Source: Acanthaster planci (taxonomy: Eukaryota > Echinodermata > Asteroidea > Valvatida > Acanthasteridae). Taken from it: a stretch of DNA of 48,902 nt. The stretch spans positions 29,982 through 78,883 of the forward strand of contig NW_019091441.1 of assembly GCF_001949145.1 (NCBI RefSeq). The letters are read 5' to 3'. The notes beneath the pieces were generated by a model. That model made no database searches. It was not told the DNA's origin and saw only the letters and a program-made list of their open reading frames with translations. Made by a program: the position numbers and the translations under genes. Within the stretch, counting starts at the first letter, position 1, and each line of letters begins with the position of its first letter. Positions 1 through 10,607 of this stretch are shown here, in pieces.

Positions 1-1207
1 AAAAGGACTGGATAGTGAAGGGAAAAGGAAACGGTAGAGGATATAGTAGGGGGAAAAAAAACGGCAAAAGGACTCACTTTTTTGCCATTTTATTGCATGG
101 GGCCCCTTCTTTTTAAACCTGTCCCCCTTAGTTACTGAACCCCCTTTCACATCTCTATCCCCCAAAAATAAATGTCGCCCCTTTTTAAATCTGTCCTGGA
201 GCAAAAATTTCTCCTAAAAAGTGAACTTCGTATATGGAATTCTTTCCGTCGAGACGATGAGGGGTCAACTGACGTATTGTCCAACAATCTTATTTTAAAG
301 GTGGCGACTGAGAGAGCGAGCCCATTAGATTGAATGGATAAAGGCAAAAAGACTGGAAAATACCTGAATAATGTGAGTGAAATCATTCGATAAATGGTTT
401 TAAGAAAACGGAAAGGTCAAGGATCATGTTCGTGTGCAAAAGAAATTGCGCCCACGATGATAAGTGGGTGCGCTGAAAATATTCAGTACGCCGACACGAA
501 ACTGCACATACGGATGTGTGGCTAAGGATAGATTGGGAGTGAGAGTCCGTGCCACACTAGTCGGGCTAGGCTAGGTCATGAGGGTAGCCTAGGCCTGTTC
601 TGAAATTACTCCAAATTCGGAAATATTTCACAGAAACAGGAAGCAAACATTACCTTTCAGGTATGTTCCTTTTTCTACTCTTGTTGGGCATAATTAGAAT
701 GCACCTTCTGACACCGTACTACTGCTGGTATTACACTATCACTATGAGGGCTGACCCGCATGTAAACGTTGACGTGATTAGCATCAATCTGCATCGCACT
801 CGTACGATACGCGATCGAACGTACGTGTATAGCTGAATAGCTATTGTAGACTGGTACCACTGTACCAAATGGAGATAATCATGACTGGGGTATAGGAAAA
901 CTGCGTGATCTTGACTGGTACCCGCCACTTCTATGGTGGCTCTGAGAAGACATTGCCATTCGTCAATATTGACAAAATTCACGTCCGAAATTCAAGAGTA
1001 ATTGCCACAAGTCGACTAGCTAAAGACTATCTTACGACTTGTCATCAAGTCTAATCTGGAGAGGAGGTTAGTCTTTGTGCAACTTCGTTCTCATGGGTAC
1101 GGTCATGGCGCTCCATCGTGGTTTCCACTATGCCTTGCGCAAACTAGTGAAGGAATGCGCACGCAGCAAATGGAGTCGAGGTTGGTCTTTACCCAGCTAG
1201 TTCGCCG
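1..1207. other. intergenic, no gene seen
   Basis: No coding exon can be supported. The first 80 bases are purine-rich (G/A runs), like blocks near 27.5 and 35.8 kb. A small hairpin lies at 448-473, where GCGCCCAC pairs with GTGGGTGCGC across an 8-base loop. Open frames here are short and lack family motifs. Confidence 0.5.
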
Positions 1208-1664
1208 GGTACAGCCCACTGATTCAAGCCCCATTGAAAACAGTGTAAAATCAGCACTGTTCAGGGCCCATTAACAAACACAACATCCTTGAGGTTTCTG
1301 AAACTCAAATTAACTTGTTGTCCGGTTCCTAATCTTTCAACTTCTTTTCAATTTTTATGGGTGAGGCCTATCACATTTTCAATTGTCTCCACAAAACAAA
1401 ATCACAAAAACAAAATCAAGTAATTTTTCCAATGTGTGATTTCAGCCATTTTTCAAGAGGCAACCCTCAAATTTCTCAAGCGCTTAGGATCATATTTCAA
1501 CCGTATTCTTTGTCATTCTGCTCTCGTAAGCCCAAAGACGCGGGGAGTAGATTCTGGCAACGATTTACGCAATCTCATAATGTTGGGGGCCAAATAGTCT
1601 CCTTTTTCAAAAGATGTGGGGGGCACTTTTAATGCTGATGAGTTGGCCAGAAATTCGTATAGAC
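1208..1664 (+). repeat. dispersed repeat, copy 1 of a 457-bp pair
   Basis: This stretch aligns along its whole length with 39664-40120 in the same orientation, with scattered substitutions and small gaps. Shared landmarks are CCCCATTGAAAACAGTGTAA, GCACTGTTCAGGGCCCA, TTTCCACAAAACAAAA, CAGCCATTTTTCAAG, GGCAACCCTCAA and GGGGGCCAAA. The other copy directly follows a CG-word core element, so this is probably a piece of the same large transposon family, here without the core. Open frames across it are not conserved between the copies, so no protein is claimed. Confidence 0.75.
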
Positions 1665-1683
1665 TGCACCCTTGAAGCTCTTT

Positions 1684-1770
1684 TCCTGTTGAAATGTCGG
1701 ACTTCCCTTTGGACAAAAAATTTCCAGACCAACTATTATATCCTTCATTCAAGTCGGAATTCTCCGACTC
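1684..1770 (+). repeat. dispersed repeat fragment, related to 27896-27978
   Basis: The two sites share TGTTGAAATGTCGGAC, CTTCATTCAAGTCG and an intervening ATTATAT/ATTATAG block in the same order and spacing. The fragment sits just downstream of the 1208-1664 repeat and may be the next module of the same element. No terminal repeats could be placed. Confidence 0.6.
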
Positions 1771-4360
1771 CCAGCAGGGGACAAAACGCTAAGAAAACTC
1801 AACTTGAATAAATGCTATAAACGTGGCTCTTGGAGATTTTTTTTTTCAAGGGGAAGTGAAGTCCAGCATTTTAACGGGGGAAGGTTCCACAATGCGTAAA
1901 GACGTCTGTCCACTAAGACAGCCCCCTCCCCCCCAAAAAACCTCATTGGAAAGTACATGGTGTGTCCTGAGAAAGTTGTATATTAAAACGATTGTCCACA
2001 ATATTACTCAAACTGAAGCTTGAGTCCGGCATAGGTATTTCTTTGGGTGGTTCAGTACAAACCACCTAATGCACAATGTCTATCGCATGCAATTGCCCTG
2101 TGGTGCCATCAAGTGAAAAAAAAAAGTGAAGTATACTTTTTTCCAATTTCGTTTCGTTAAGTACTTTTTATCATCTTCGTTTTTACGCCCCTAGGGACCT
2201 CCTTTCGTCCAGGCGCCAGTGCAATTGTCTCCTTTTTATTTCCACAAATGCTAGGATTTGATGATGCCTTCGATTCGTCTATATGCTTTGGATAGAAGTC
2301 ATTGCTGAAACAATTAGGCCTGCTCAGTGTTAACTCTTCCAAAATTCAAATCAGTGACGTATTACTTTGCGGGCAAAAAAAGCAGTAGGGCCTACATGTA
2401 GCTAATGTATCAAAATATCTTTTAAACTGAATTTTAAACAGAAATTTGTTTATGTATTAGGCCTATGTAAGTATCCACTATACTCTGGATCGCATAAAGA
2501 TATCCAGGCTCTCCTTTTTGGTGTATATTTTTATGAAATGCATTTTTTTCTACATTTAGGCCTAATAACATTTTCCTCACAAATGTTTGCGCTGTTGCTG
2601 TGGAGCCTATGTTTCGATTGTCGCCTGGCAGTCTGTCTGCAGTTTCTTGTAAATAGTTATGAACCCTACCATGACGCCTCTCAGTTACATTTTGCGTAGG
2701 TTTACCCACTGTCCGACTTTTATAGAAACACAGAGCTAAACATGCTGTCACATATTGATAACTTTTATACTGCAACCACAGTGCTTCTATAATATTACAT
2801 TACTGATCTTATGAACATTTTGTATCACCAAAGACACTTTGAACATCTAACGAAAGAAGTACAGTGCAATAACAATTGACACTCAGTGTTAGTGCACTGT
2901 GTTTCTTTATATGTTCGTAGTGAGAGGGGCCGCCGAAACAATCGTCACGGCGAGAAAACAGAGATTGTGATCAGGGGCAAATTGTATTCAAGAGTGCATA
3001 TGAAGCAGAGCATCGGAAAGTTGTACATGTAGTATTGACCATTTAAACTGACCTCTGTTATGTAATGCTGCAGTAGGTACATGTACATGTACTACGAAGA
3101 TCGTGTCTGTCTTGCAACCATTTTAGTTATCGGTGTACTCACATTTTGGCAACATTTCTCTTGAGACCAGTTGGTTTCCGAATGGCACGGGTAATGGTCA
3201 AGTATTTTGCAGGCGAGATTGAATGATTATTTTTGACATGTACCTAAATGAGACAAAGAAAACCAAGACTAAGTTTGTAACTAACAATTATAAGGTCATT
3301 GCTCCTTTCAGAATTACAAATGAACATCTACTTAACTGGAATAATTCAGTAAAATATCCATTTCTTTCGTTCGCCCTACTTTGTCAACAATTGTCATGCA
3401 TGCATTAAAAATTACCAGCCTACCTGGTGAATCTCAATTGATAAACCGTGCATGATGGTAAATTTAAAGCAATTTCCGTTTGATTATTCATTGTGAATTT
3501 CGTCATCGGATGAGGAATTATACTCGAGGCAGAGACAAAATTAATATAATTTCCTCCTTGACAGAAAAGCAAATGAATGTAAAATCGCGGGGAATTGTGG
3601 CTCACCCTGGCCGGTACAATTAGCACATGATTGTCAGACGCTGCATGCACAAGACAGGTCCTGTATTCGTAGATAACTTGCCCCTAAGGGTCTTCTGCAA
3701 CCTTCATTCAATTTAAACCTCTTCTGGTTGATGTGATTGAAAAATGGCGGTAAGACGTCTGAGAACAATCATTTTAAGCCCAAGGCCAAGACTTCCAAAG
3801 TGTCATTCGTAGTCTGAAACAGCATTGAAAAAGCTACCGCAACGCACTGCATCATTTGCCGAAGGACTTGTAAATTGACTAAAATATCAACACGAGGGAA
3901 TCTTTGTGATTTTTTTTATAATTTGATGGAAAATAATCTTCTTTATACATGTACTCCCCTCTTGGTGTAGAATATATGTTGAAATAAATAACGTATGTTT
4001 CTTTTCAGAATTGAAAACTTTACTAGATAGCCAAAAAAATGGCAAATTACACGACATTCTTTTTGAGCTCCGCTGTCGCCAAAAATGTTAGAACAGGCTT
4101 ATTCAGATTTGACTTGTTTCATGACATGAACTGCCCCTCCCCCGATGTATAACGTCGCTGGGCTGATAGCATCGCCCGTCATGCGAATTCTTAACTACGA
4201 TCATGTGCCAGCGGAATACTCGAAATCTTAATACATAAGTGTGCATGTTCATATACATGTACATGTACAGACATACGAAGCCCATGCACACGGTAAAAGC
4301 TTGCATGCGACCCATATATAAATCGTACCCTTTCGTGTTTTGTGAAAGCTCCTCATCTTC
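1771..4360. other. intergenic, no gene seen
   Basis: A C7A6 junction lies at 1928-1940, one of seven similar junctions in the window. TAGGCCTA-type palindromes occur near 2394, 2459 and 2559, and TACATGTACATGTA runs near 3076-3092 and 4253-4268. No exon with both splice sites and protein-like composition was found. Confidence 0.5.
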
Positions 4361-5500
4361 GTATGGAATTCCATATCTGCCGTCGCCCGTCGTCCGTCGC
4401 ATTTTGCTTTTTGTTGTGTGCAAATTCTGCCATTTACCAGTTCCAAAAATGCCATTTTCCGTCGTGCGTGGCCCGTCGTGCGTCGTCCGTCGTGCGTGGC
4501 CCGTCGTCCGTCGTGCGTCGCCCGTGTTTTTTTTTGTTGTCACGATTGCGCGGTGGTATTTTTAACTTTGACCCTTGATCGTTTCACATGTACATGTACA
4601 TCAAATGGGTTGCATAGGACCTGCAAAAGCCTGGGATTAATAAATGACAATGTGATGATTCCATTCACTTCTAAAGATCTTTTCCGAATAAGGCAAGTAC
4701 AAATCCCACCTGCAAAGCATATACTAGTCACATAATTAATTCCAATAATGCTAGACTACCACTGCCCCTTGACAAGAAAATATCGCCTCTCTGAGAATTC
4801 AACCAAGTGTTTTTCACCTTGAAATCCAGAAATACTAGACAGTGCTGTGGATAACAAACTGTTTATTAAATATATTGTTAGGGGCAATTACCACTTGGTT
4901 TAAGTTTAAGAAAATATGACGTGTTTGTTTTTGTGGGTGTGTATGCCATGGTGGATAGACCAATCAGAACAGGTTGTGCAGCACATCAGCATTATTTATG
5001 GGGCTAACAAGTAAAGTTACTGCTTAAAAGACTTCTGTGAGCCAACCTATACAGCAAATTTCATCATAGGTATACCCGCCCTCAAAATAATGCTGAATCA
5101 GTTCGTCTCTTATGAAAACTATTAAGGAATCAAACATTGTAAATAATTTATTANAACAAAAGTCTATTTTGTTAATAATTACATAAATAATTATGTAACC
5201 AAAATGGTATTATTTCATATAAACGTTACTTAACCGACATCAGGATATTATTTCTTCTTTCAATTGGAGTTTGGCGCAACTGCAAAAACGAATACATGTA
5301 CATCTTCTAGTTCTATTGCTAAAATGAGAGTCAGGCATGGTGGATCGATCGAACAAGGATATGTACATGTGAAGCGATCAAAGTTAAAAATACCAGTGCG
5401 CAATCGTGACAAAAAAAACACGGGCGACGCACGACGGGCGACGCACGACGGGCGACGCGCGACGCACGACGCACGACGGCAGATATGGAATTCCATATCT
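4361..5500. mobile_element. fold-back element with long inverted arms
   Basis: Two arms of roughly 140-240 bases are inverted relative to each other and bracket about 750 bases. The left arm (about 4361-4600) and right arm (about 5360-5500) each contain, from the outside in, the palindrome TATGGAATTCCATATCTGCCG, a block of degenerate CGTCG words, a T-rich run, TTGTCACGATTGCGC, TGGTATTTTTAACTTTGA and CACATGTACAT. The arms differ in the number and order of CGTCG words, as expected of slippage-prone repeats. The interior has no recognisable transposase, so this is a non-autonomous element. It contains one ambiguous base (n) at 5154. Target-site duplications could not be fixed because a CG-word element abuts the right end. 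Confidence 0.75.
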
Positions 5501-5938
5501 TATGGTGTACTATTTACGACAAACATTTCTCTCTCTCTTTAGCCTCCCTCCAGGCGACGCGACCAGACGACGCGACGGCACGACGGCTCCCTTGCGTCGT
5601 GCCGTCGGGTCGCACCTTTGCCTTCTTGCCATTACTTTTGTACACACACGACGCGTCGCGTCGTGCGTCGCGTCGTGCCGTCGCCCGTCGCGTCGTGCTA
5701 CTTTAGGTATTTTCCATGTTGCATTTTTTGCCGCCTAAACGTTCGCCCCTTCCGTCGCCCGTCGCGTCGTGCTGTCGTGCGTCGCGTCGTGCATTGTGTC
5801 GTGCATCGCGTCGCCTGAAGCACGACGCGACGCACGACACGACACGACGCGCGACGCGTCGTGTGCTGTTGCCCTTTACTTCATGGTGTTTATAGAGGGC
5901 GCCTTTACTGTCTTTCACCTTTCTTGCAAAGTGCATGC
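5501..5938 (+). mobile_element. CG-word core element, copy 1
   Basis: This copy starts at TATGGTGTACTATTTACGAC and runs through a CT-rich stretch into a core dominated by CGACG/CGTCG words. Non-repetitive islands sit inside it: CCTTCTTGCCATTACTTTTG, TTTTCCATGTTGCATTTTTT and GTGCTGTTGCCCTTTAC. It ends with TTTATAGAGGGCGCCTTTACTG and TTGCAAAGTGCATGC. The same islands in the same order occur at 7035-7469 (reverse), 39313-39660 and 40954-41402 (reverse). Inside the core, CATCGCGTCG and CGACGCGACG arms around 5790-5850 could form a strong hairpin. Arg/Ala/Ser-rich open frames across it are by-products of the CG words. Confidence 0.8.
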
Positions 5939-6134
5939 TATTCGCTCTTTGGTGTGGATTTTTCATTGGTTTTTATCTCATCGATTCATTGATTGAGATT
6001 AATTTCAGTCATATTTTATTGAAAGAAATGATAAAAGTGGACAAGAAAATCCGAATAAATAGGAATTGCTTTCTCAAATTAAGTGGAAACTGCAAGCTCA
6101 GAATTCGTCACTCCTTAATTTCCCAGTCAATGAT
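5939..6134 (+). repeat. flanking module R, copy 1
   Basis: This module continues directly from the core element. It shares CTCTTTGGTGT, GGTTTTTATCTCAT and a tail of AATTTC, GTCAT, TTTTAT and AAAATGA blocks with the reverse complement of 40805-40953. There too the module sits next to a core element, so it looks like an outer part of the transposon. A diverged second version of its inner part (AGAAAATC through CAGAATTCGTCAC) lies at about 6282-6352, suggesting an old local duplication. Confidence 0.6.
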
Positions 6135-6833
6135 TTCTTTTGTTTTCTCTAATCTCCGTCCAACACGCTTGCAAAATACAGGACCTGAGCCGCAGGCGCT
6201 GATTTTTTTTTGGGGGGGTGGGGCTTTTTCATCTGTTCATCAAATTGAATTAGTTGTGTCATATTATATCCCAAAAAAATGAAAACGAGCAAAAAGAAAA
6301 TCTGGGTATGTAGGTGCTCTCGCATAATAAGTGTAAGCCCAGAATTCGTCACTTTTTTACCCGGCTGATCCTGGTTCGAATGTTTGTCCAATTTCTTTTT
6401 AAGACCGTTGATGAAGTTCCCATTTGTGGTAGATTTGTAACCTTATAAATATTTGTCTGTGATCCGTGCCAGGAGTTTCCAAGTAGTTCACTCACTCCTC
6501 CAGATAACTTGTCTACAATTGTGCGACCGCAAGTTTGAACACGGGTTTAAGTAGTTACCATCCAGCCTGCACTATATTATTACCCTCAGAATATTCAGTC
6601 TTCAGTCTTCCTCCAATTTAGTCTGCCTCGTTAACTTCATCAGCACCACACTTTCAATGATATTAGTCCGCCGGCGTGTTTCTTAATAAAACACTGTAGA
6701 TCCTGCTACCGTTGTGACGGTGTCTTTTCTTCCTCTCTGTTTGGCCTCGCGCTTAATTTCTCATCAGATCTGCATGTTACATTTCCGCAAGCACGTAATA
6801 ATGATTGATATATTGTATCTTACAATGGATTTA
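6135..6833. other. intergenic between repeat modules
   Basis: A T9G7 junction (reverse of C7A9) lies at 6202-6217. A diverged duplicate of part of module R lies at about 6282-6352. GGTTCGAAT near 6372 resembles a tRNA B box but has no partner arm. No gene is seen. Confidence 0.45.
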
Positions 6834-7022
6834 CAATATTTATTAGAAAAATCACAATTAGATTAGGAAAAGCTAAAACATTGTTGTGGCTAACGTTAAT
6901 GTTATATATTTCCTGGAGACAATGCCGATTTAGATTTGTTGAAGAGTTTTCTTCAACAAATCACTCTTAATGAAAACACAAAGTTAGAAAGAATCCACGA
7001 AAAAGAACAACAGAATCATGGC
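6834..7022 (-). repeat. flanking module L, copy 1 (reverse)
   Basis: Read on the minus strand, it shares CTGTTGTTCTTTTTCGTGGA, CTTTCTAACTTTGTGTTTTC, GAGTGATTTGTTGAAGAAAA and CACAACAATGTTTTAGCTTT with 40370-40566 and 41425-41620. It lies immediately outside the second core copy (7035-7469), just as 41425-41620 lies outside the fourth. This supports it being a true part of the element and not chance flank. Confidence 0.75.
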
Positions 7023-7034
7023 CTGGTACCCATG

Positions 7035-7469
7035 GCATGTACTGTGCAAGCAAGGGCCGGGGGAAGGAAATGAAAGAAAACAGTAACGGCGCCTTCTATA
7101 AACACCATGAAGTAAAGGGCAACAGCACACGACGCGTCGCGTCGTGTCGTGTCGTGCGTCGCGTCGTGCTTCAGGCGACGCAATACACGACACGACGCAC
7201 GACGCGACGCACGACAGCTCGACGCGACGGGCGACGGAAGGGGCGACGTTTAAGCGGCAAAAAATGCAACATGGAAAGGACCTAAAGTAGCACGACGCGA
7301 CGGGCGACGGGCGACGGCACGACGCGATGCGTCGTGTGTGTACAAAAGTAATGGCAAGAAGGTGAAGGTGCGACCCGGCGGCACGACGCAAGGGAGCCGT
7401 CGTGCCGTCACGTCGTCTGGTCGCGTCGCCTGGAGGGAGAGAAATGTTTGTCGTAAATAGTACACCATA
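7035..7469 (-). mobile_element. CG-word core element, copy 2 (reverse)
   Basis: This is an inverted copy of the element at 5501-5938. It begins GCATGTACTGTGCAAGCAAG, then GGCGCC, the CG-word core with the GCAACATGGAAA and AATGGCAAGAAGG islands, and ends at GTCGTAAATAGTACACCATA. Copies 1 and 2 lie head to head about 1.1 kb apart, so 5.5-7.5 kb could pair into a very long hairpin. Word order inside the CG blocks differs between the copies while the islands are nearly identical. Confidence 0.8.
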
Positions 7470-8076
7470 ATATCTTCGTCATAGCTCACGGATTTTCTTT
7501 AATTTCCCAAAGATCGTGGCCGCGGCGTATGACTTCAGCAATCGTTTAGATTTAATTCCAAACGAGGCATACATGTTCCCGGGAGAAAACACTGTGGCTA
7601 GAAATGCGCTCTGCACAGTTTGGAGCTCGCCTTCGGTCCTGATCATTTGGCCCTGGTCAGCTTGACTTTCGATATCCAAATCATTTTGAAGTTGTGCAGT
7701 CTTATCTCATCTTTGTGGATGTTCTCACGGGCTTTGGCAACACAGCTGGTCGGTACGACCTCTAAAACACACAAAAATTGGATTGATTTTTCGAACTCGA
7801 CCCAATATATCTATGGAGCTATAAAACTGGACAAGCACTGACGAGCTAATGTATATCTTTCCTCCCTCCACTTTTGCCATGGAGCTATAAAGCTTACTAT
7901 TCAGGGCCGAATGCTGACATAGCTTTTGTGATGAAAACGAGATGTCTGGTGTAATTCTTTTGTAATTCAGTCATCTCATGCAGCAGTAGCCTTTTCCGAG
8001 CGGTGGATTTCGTTGATTTCCTCTTTTCCTATAAAAATTATGATATTCTTGAATCCAGAGTTTTCCCACGAATTTG
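7470..8076. other. intergenic, no gene seen
   Basis: Nothing recognisable was found. The phrase GGAGCTATAAA occurs twice (near 7815 and 7880), possibly by chance. Confidence 0.4.
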
Positions 8077-8534
8077 AAATACATAAAGGTGAAGCCAGCG
8101 CTGAACTACAGGCCATCCTGATGCTCATTAGCTTGCTACATTTTTTACTGCCAGATTCAAGAACTTAAATTTGGTTCACACTGTATTTTTACTCTATCAC
8201 AGCAAGTCATTACATAACCAAAAGTCGAGCTGTTACGATCCGAAAACTCCAAACTATTTCATTATTCTGAAGCCAGAATTTTCTCCGATGCAACAAAGAA
8301 ATCATAAAATACATAAAGGTGAAGCCAGCGCTGAACTACAGGCCATCCTGATGCTCATTAGCTTGCTACATTTTTTACTGCCAGATTCAAGAACTTAAAT
8401 TTGGTTCACACTGTAATTTTACTCTATCACAGCAAGTCATTACATAACCAAAAGTCGAGCTGTTACGATCCGAAAACTCCAAACTATTTCATTATTCTGA
8501 AGCCAGAATTTTCTCCGATGCAACAAAGAAATCA
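8077..8534 (+). repeat. 230-bp tandem duplication, two copies
   Basis: Copy one covers 8077-8306 and copy two 8307-8534. Both begin AAATACATAAAGGTGAAGCC and end GATGCAACAAAGAAATCA. I see a single internal difference, CACTGTATTTT against CACTGTAATTT. The near-identity implies a recent duplication or, less likely, an assembly artefact. No coding frame is preserved through both units. Confidence 0.9.
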
Positions 8535-8559
8535 AACAAGATCTCACTGATATGAGAAA

Positions 8560-9470
8560 TAAATAAACAAGTATGATTTAATGAGAATGTTACATTTAGC
8601 ATGTAAAAAAACAAAGGATAACAAATTAAATGGCGATTGGAACTAGTTTACAACGATAAGGACAAACAATCAAGAAAAGATCTTATATAAACAAGATGTT
8701 CTTGAGGGCAAAATCTTGGCAGGCACTGTAGTGAAGAATGCTGGACTCCACAGATGGCGAAAAAAATAGTTCAGTCCTTGACCGTGAGCAAAAAAAAAAT
8801 TAAAAATAAAAATGAGTTGCAACGGGGACAAAGACCACGTCGAATAAGAATGACCGGGCTCGAGGTGAAACGGCGAGGGCGTGATGACCGTCGCAGATAC
8901 AGGACTTGATGATCTCACAAACTGAAACTGGATTCATGCAGTTCACAAACTGTCTCTTCCGGAAAAAAATTCAGTTTTGCACTTCACTTGGTCTAGACGA
9001 ACTTTTCTCACAAGTGTCGCTCCACAGACGACTCGCCACCACAGGTTGAAATGGTGCAGAAGTCAACAAGTCAAAGACTTCTCACAGCCTGCAGAGGGTA
9101 GAATTGCTTTCCAAAATCCCTCTTGCGGTGTGTGTCTAGTCTTTCTCTCTGTCTCTCCTGCCTTGTCTGCCAGAGCCCGTATTTTATAGTCTACAATTCC
9201 TCTAGAATTTTCTTCTCATTACGTAAGTTTCTTAAAATAGCCTCTTCAGCATGACTTAATCTTACAAGAGACTTACGGAAAAATACACCAGGTAACTGGA
9301 AATATCGTCAGTTTACAGGAAATTTCGCGGACGTACAACGAGAATATTCATGACTACGTTGATGTCATACACTGTGGCCTAGAGTCACACGCAGGTCACA
9401 TACAGAATCGTGTGCGCTACCATTACATAATCTGCCGCACGTACAAAGACTGTGTGTGTATACATAATAG
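8560..9470 (-). other. possible LTR-like or promoter-like region (reverse)
   Basis: On the minus strand, TATAAAAT (9181-9188) is followed by a G/A-rich, CT-poor leader and several hundred bases of more balanced composition than the flanks. Upstream of it is about 280 bases with CpGs and no open frame. That layout resembles U3-R of a solo LTR or an ordinary TATA promoter with a first exon. Paired LTR ends, target-site duplication and primer-binding site were not found, so the identity stays open. Confidence 0.25.
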
Positions 9471-10431
9471 TTAATATTCGAACATTATAGAATTCAGTAT
9501 AGAGTTCAGTGGCATCGATAAAAATTACTTTATGATATATCCAGGATCACTACTGGCTTCTGTGGACCTAAACGCCAATGTTGCATAAAGTATCACTTAA
9601 TATCACAAAAATGTAGTACTTTTCGCTTTATCGTGTATGTTGTTACAAATGTCCTTTCTAAAATACATGTGGGACATATCTCCAGAAAAATTCCTGTAAG
9701 AAATAGTTTCAGCGGTTTATGTTGCACGCTATACGTACGATGTTGGCAACACGCCGTGCGGCGTCTCCATGTTAGATTACAATATCCACTAATTTCGAAC
9801 ACTAGCTACGGCTCTTCACCGTTTGATCATAATCCAAAGCCGTAATCGTAGGAGGCACGACCGGAACGCGGCTCGCCCGTCGTGCACAACCCCATACAAA
9901 TCCATGTATTAACTCAGTGGAGCGCCGGCAGGGTGGGTGAACATACGTGGGCTAGCGGCGCGACGACGTCTTCTAAAACGTACGTCAAAGATATGCAAAT
10001 TTTCTTTGTTAATGAGATACCTCTTGGGTGGGACTTCGGCCCCAAAACAGACTCTCCTATTTACTGAATAAAACAACAGCTTTTACAGTCTGGATACCGT
10101 ACAATTTTCAATTTTAACTAATAACAACCATTTGTTATGGACCCTCTCAATCAATAACATAGTGAAACCTTAGATTAAATCCTTAACCGTATTTTAAACT
10201 GGTATGCTCCTTTAATAATTTTCATTTACACAAGTCCCTCACAAAAATACCAAACTTCCCCTATACTAACGTATAGCCCCTATCTAATGACCACTTGCGT
10301 CACCACAATCCCTCCATATTTCCTCCACAAATTATGCTAATGAGGTAAAAATAATGACTTTCGATTGGTCAATATGGGTAAAAAGAGGCATCGATGCACA
10401 TTTTGTACCTGGCCCGCAGAACCTGAAAATC
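9471..10431. other. intergenic with possible regulatory motifs
   Basis: No gene is seen. An octamer ATGCAAAT (9993-10000) is followed three bases later by the SOX-like CTTTGTT (10004-10010). A CpG-bearing patch occupies about 9840-9980. Confidence 0.35.
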
Positions 10432-10607
10432 AATACAGACGATTCACAATAGTGCGCCACCAAGAGTTTGCAACGCGTTGGCCAGTCATAACGCGCGAAA
10501 TTTGTCGACCCTTTCCAAACGCGCATTGGGTCGACAAATTTCGTGCACTGTGATTGGCCAACGCGTTGCAAACTCTTGGTGGCGCACTATTGTGAAACGA
10601 CCGTATT
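10432..10607. mobile_element. 176-bp MITE with about 75-base inverted arms
   Basis: The left arm starts AATACAGACGATTCACAATA and continues through GTGCGCCACCAAGAGTTTGC, AACGCGTTGGCCA and CGAAATTTGTCGACCC. The right arm is its reverse complement with a few changes and ends at CGTATT. Both flanks carry AATC directly outside the arms, a plausible 4-bp target duplication. A partial relative lies at 24061-24117. The element has no coding capacity, and open frames through it merely follow the palindrome. Confidence 0.85.

Noticed and set aside
4103-4565. Frames of 108 and 146 residues on opposite strands
   Set aside because: They run through the inverted arm of the 4361 fold-back element and consist of CG-word translations plus TACATGTA repeats.
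5154-5154. Ambiguous base n
   Set aside because: A sequencing ambiguity in non-coding DNA, with no effect on any feature called here.
5415-5490. CRISPR-like or satellite array of CGACG words
   Set aside because: Units are 5-10 bases with no regular repeat-spacer period, in a eukaryotic genome. They are degenerate words within transposon arms.
5406-5966. Arg/Ala/Ser-rich open frames on both strands across the CG-word element (also at 6984-7490, 39207-39658 and 40934-41422)
   Set aside because: They are open only because CGACG/CGTCG words contain no stop codon in most frames. They overlap on opposite strands, differ in frame between copies and show no protein motif.
6340-6400. tRNA gene suggested by GGTTCGAAT
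   Set aside because: No A box at the right distance and no acceptor or anticodon stem could be formed.
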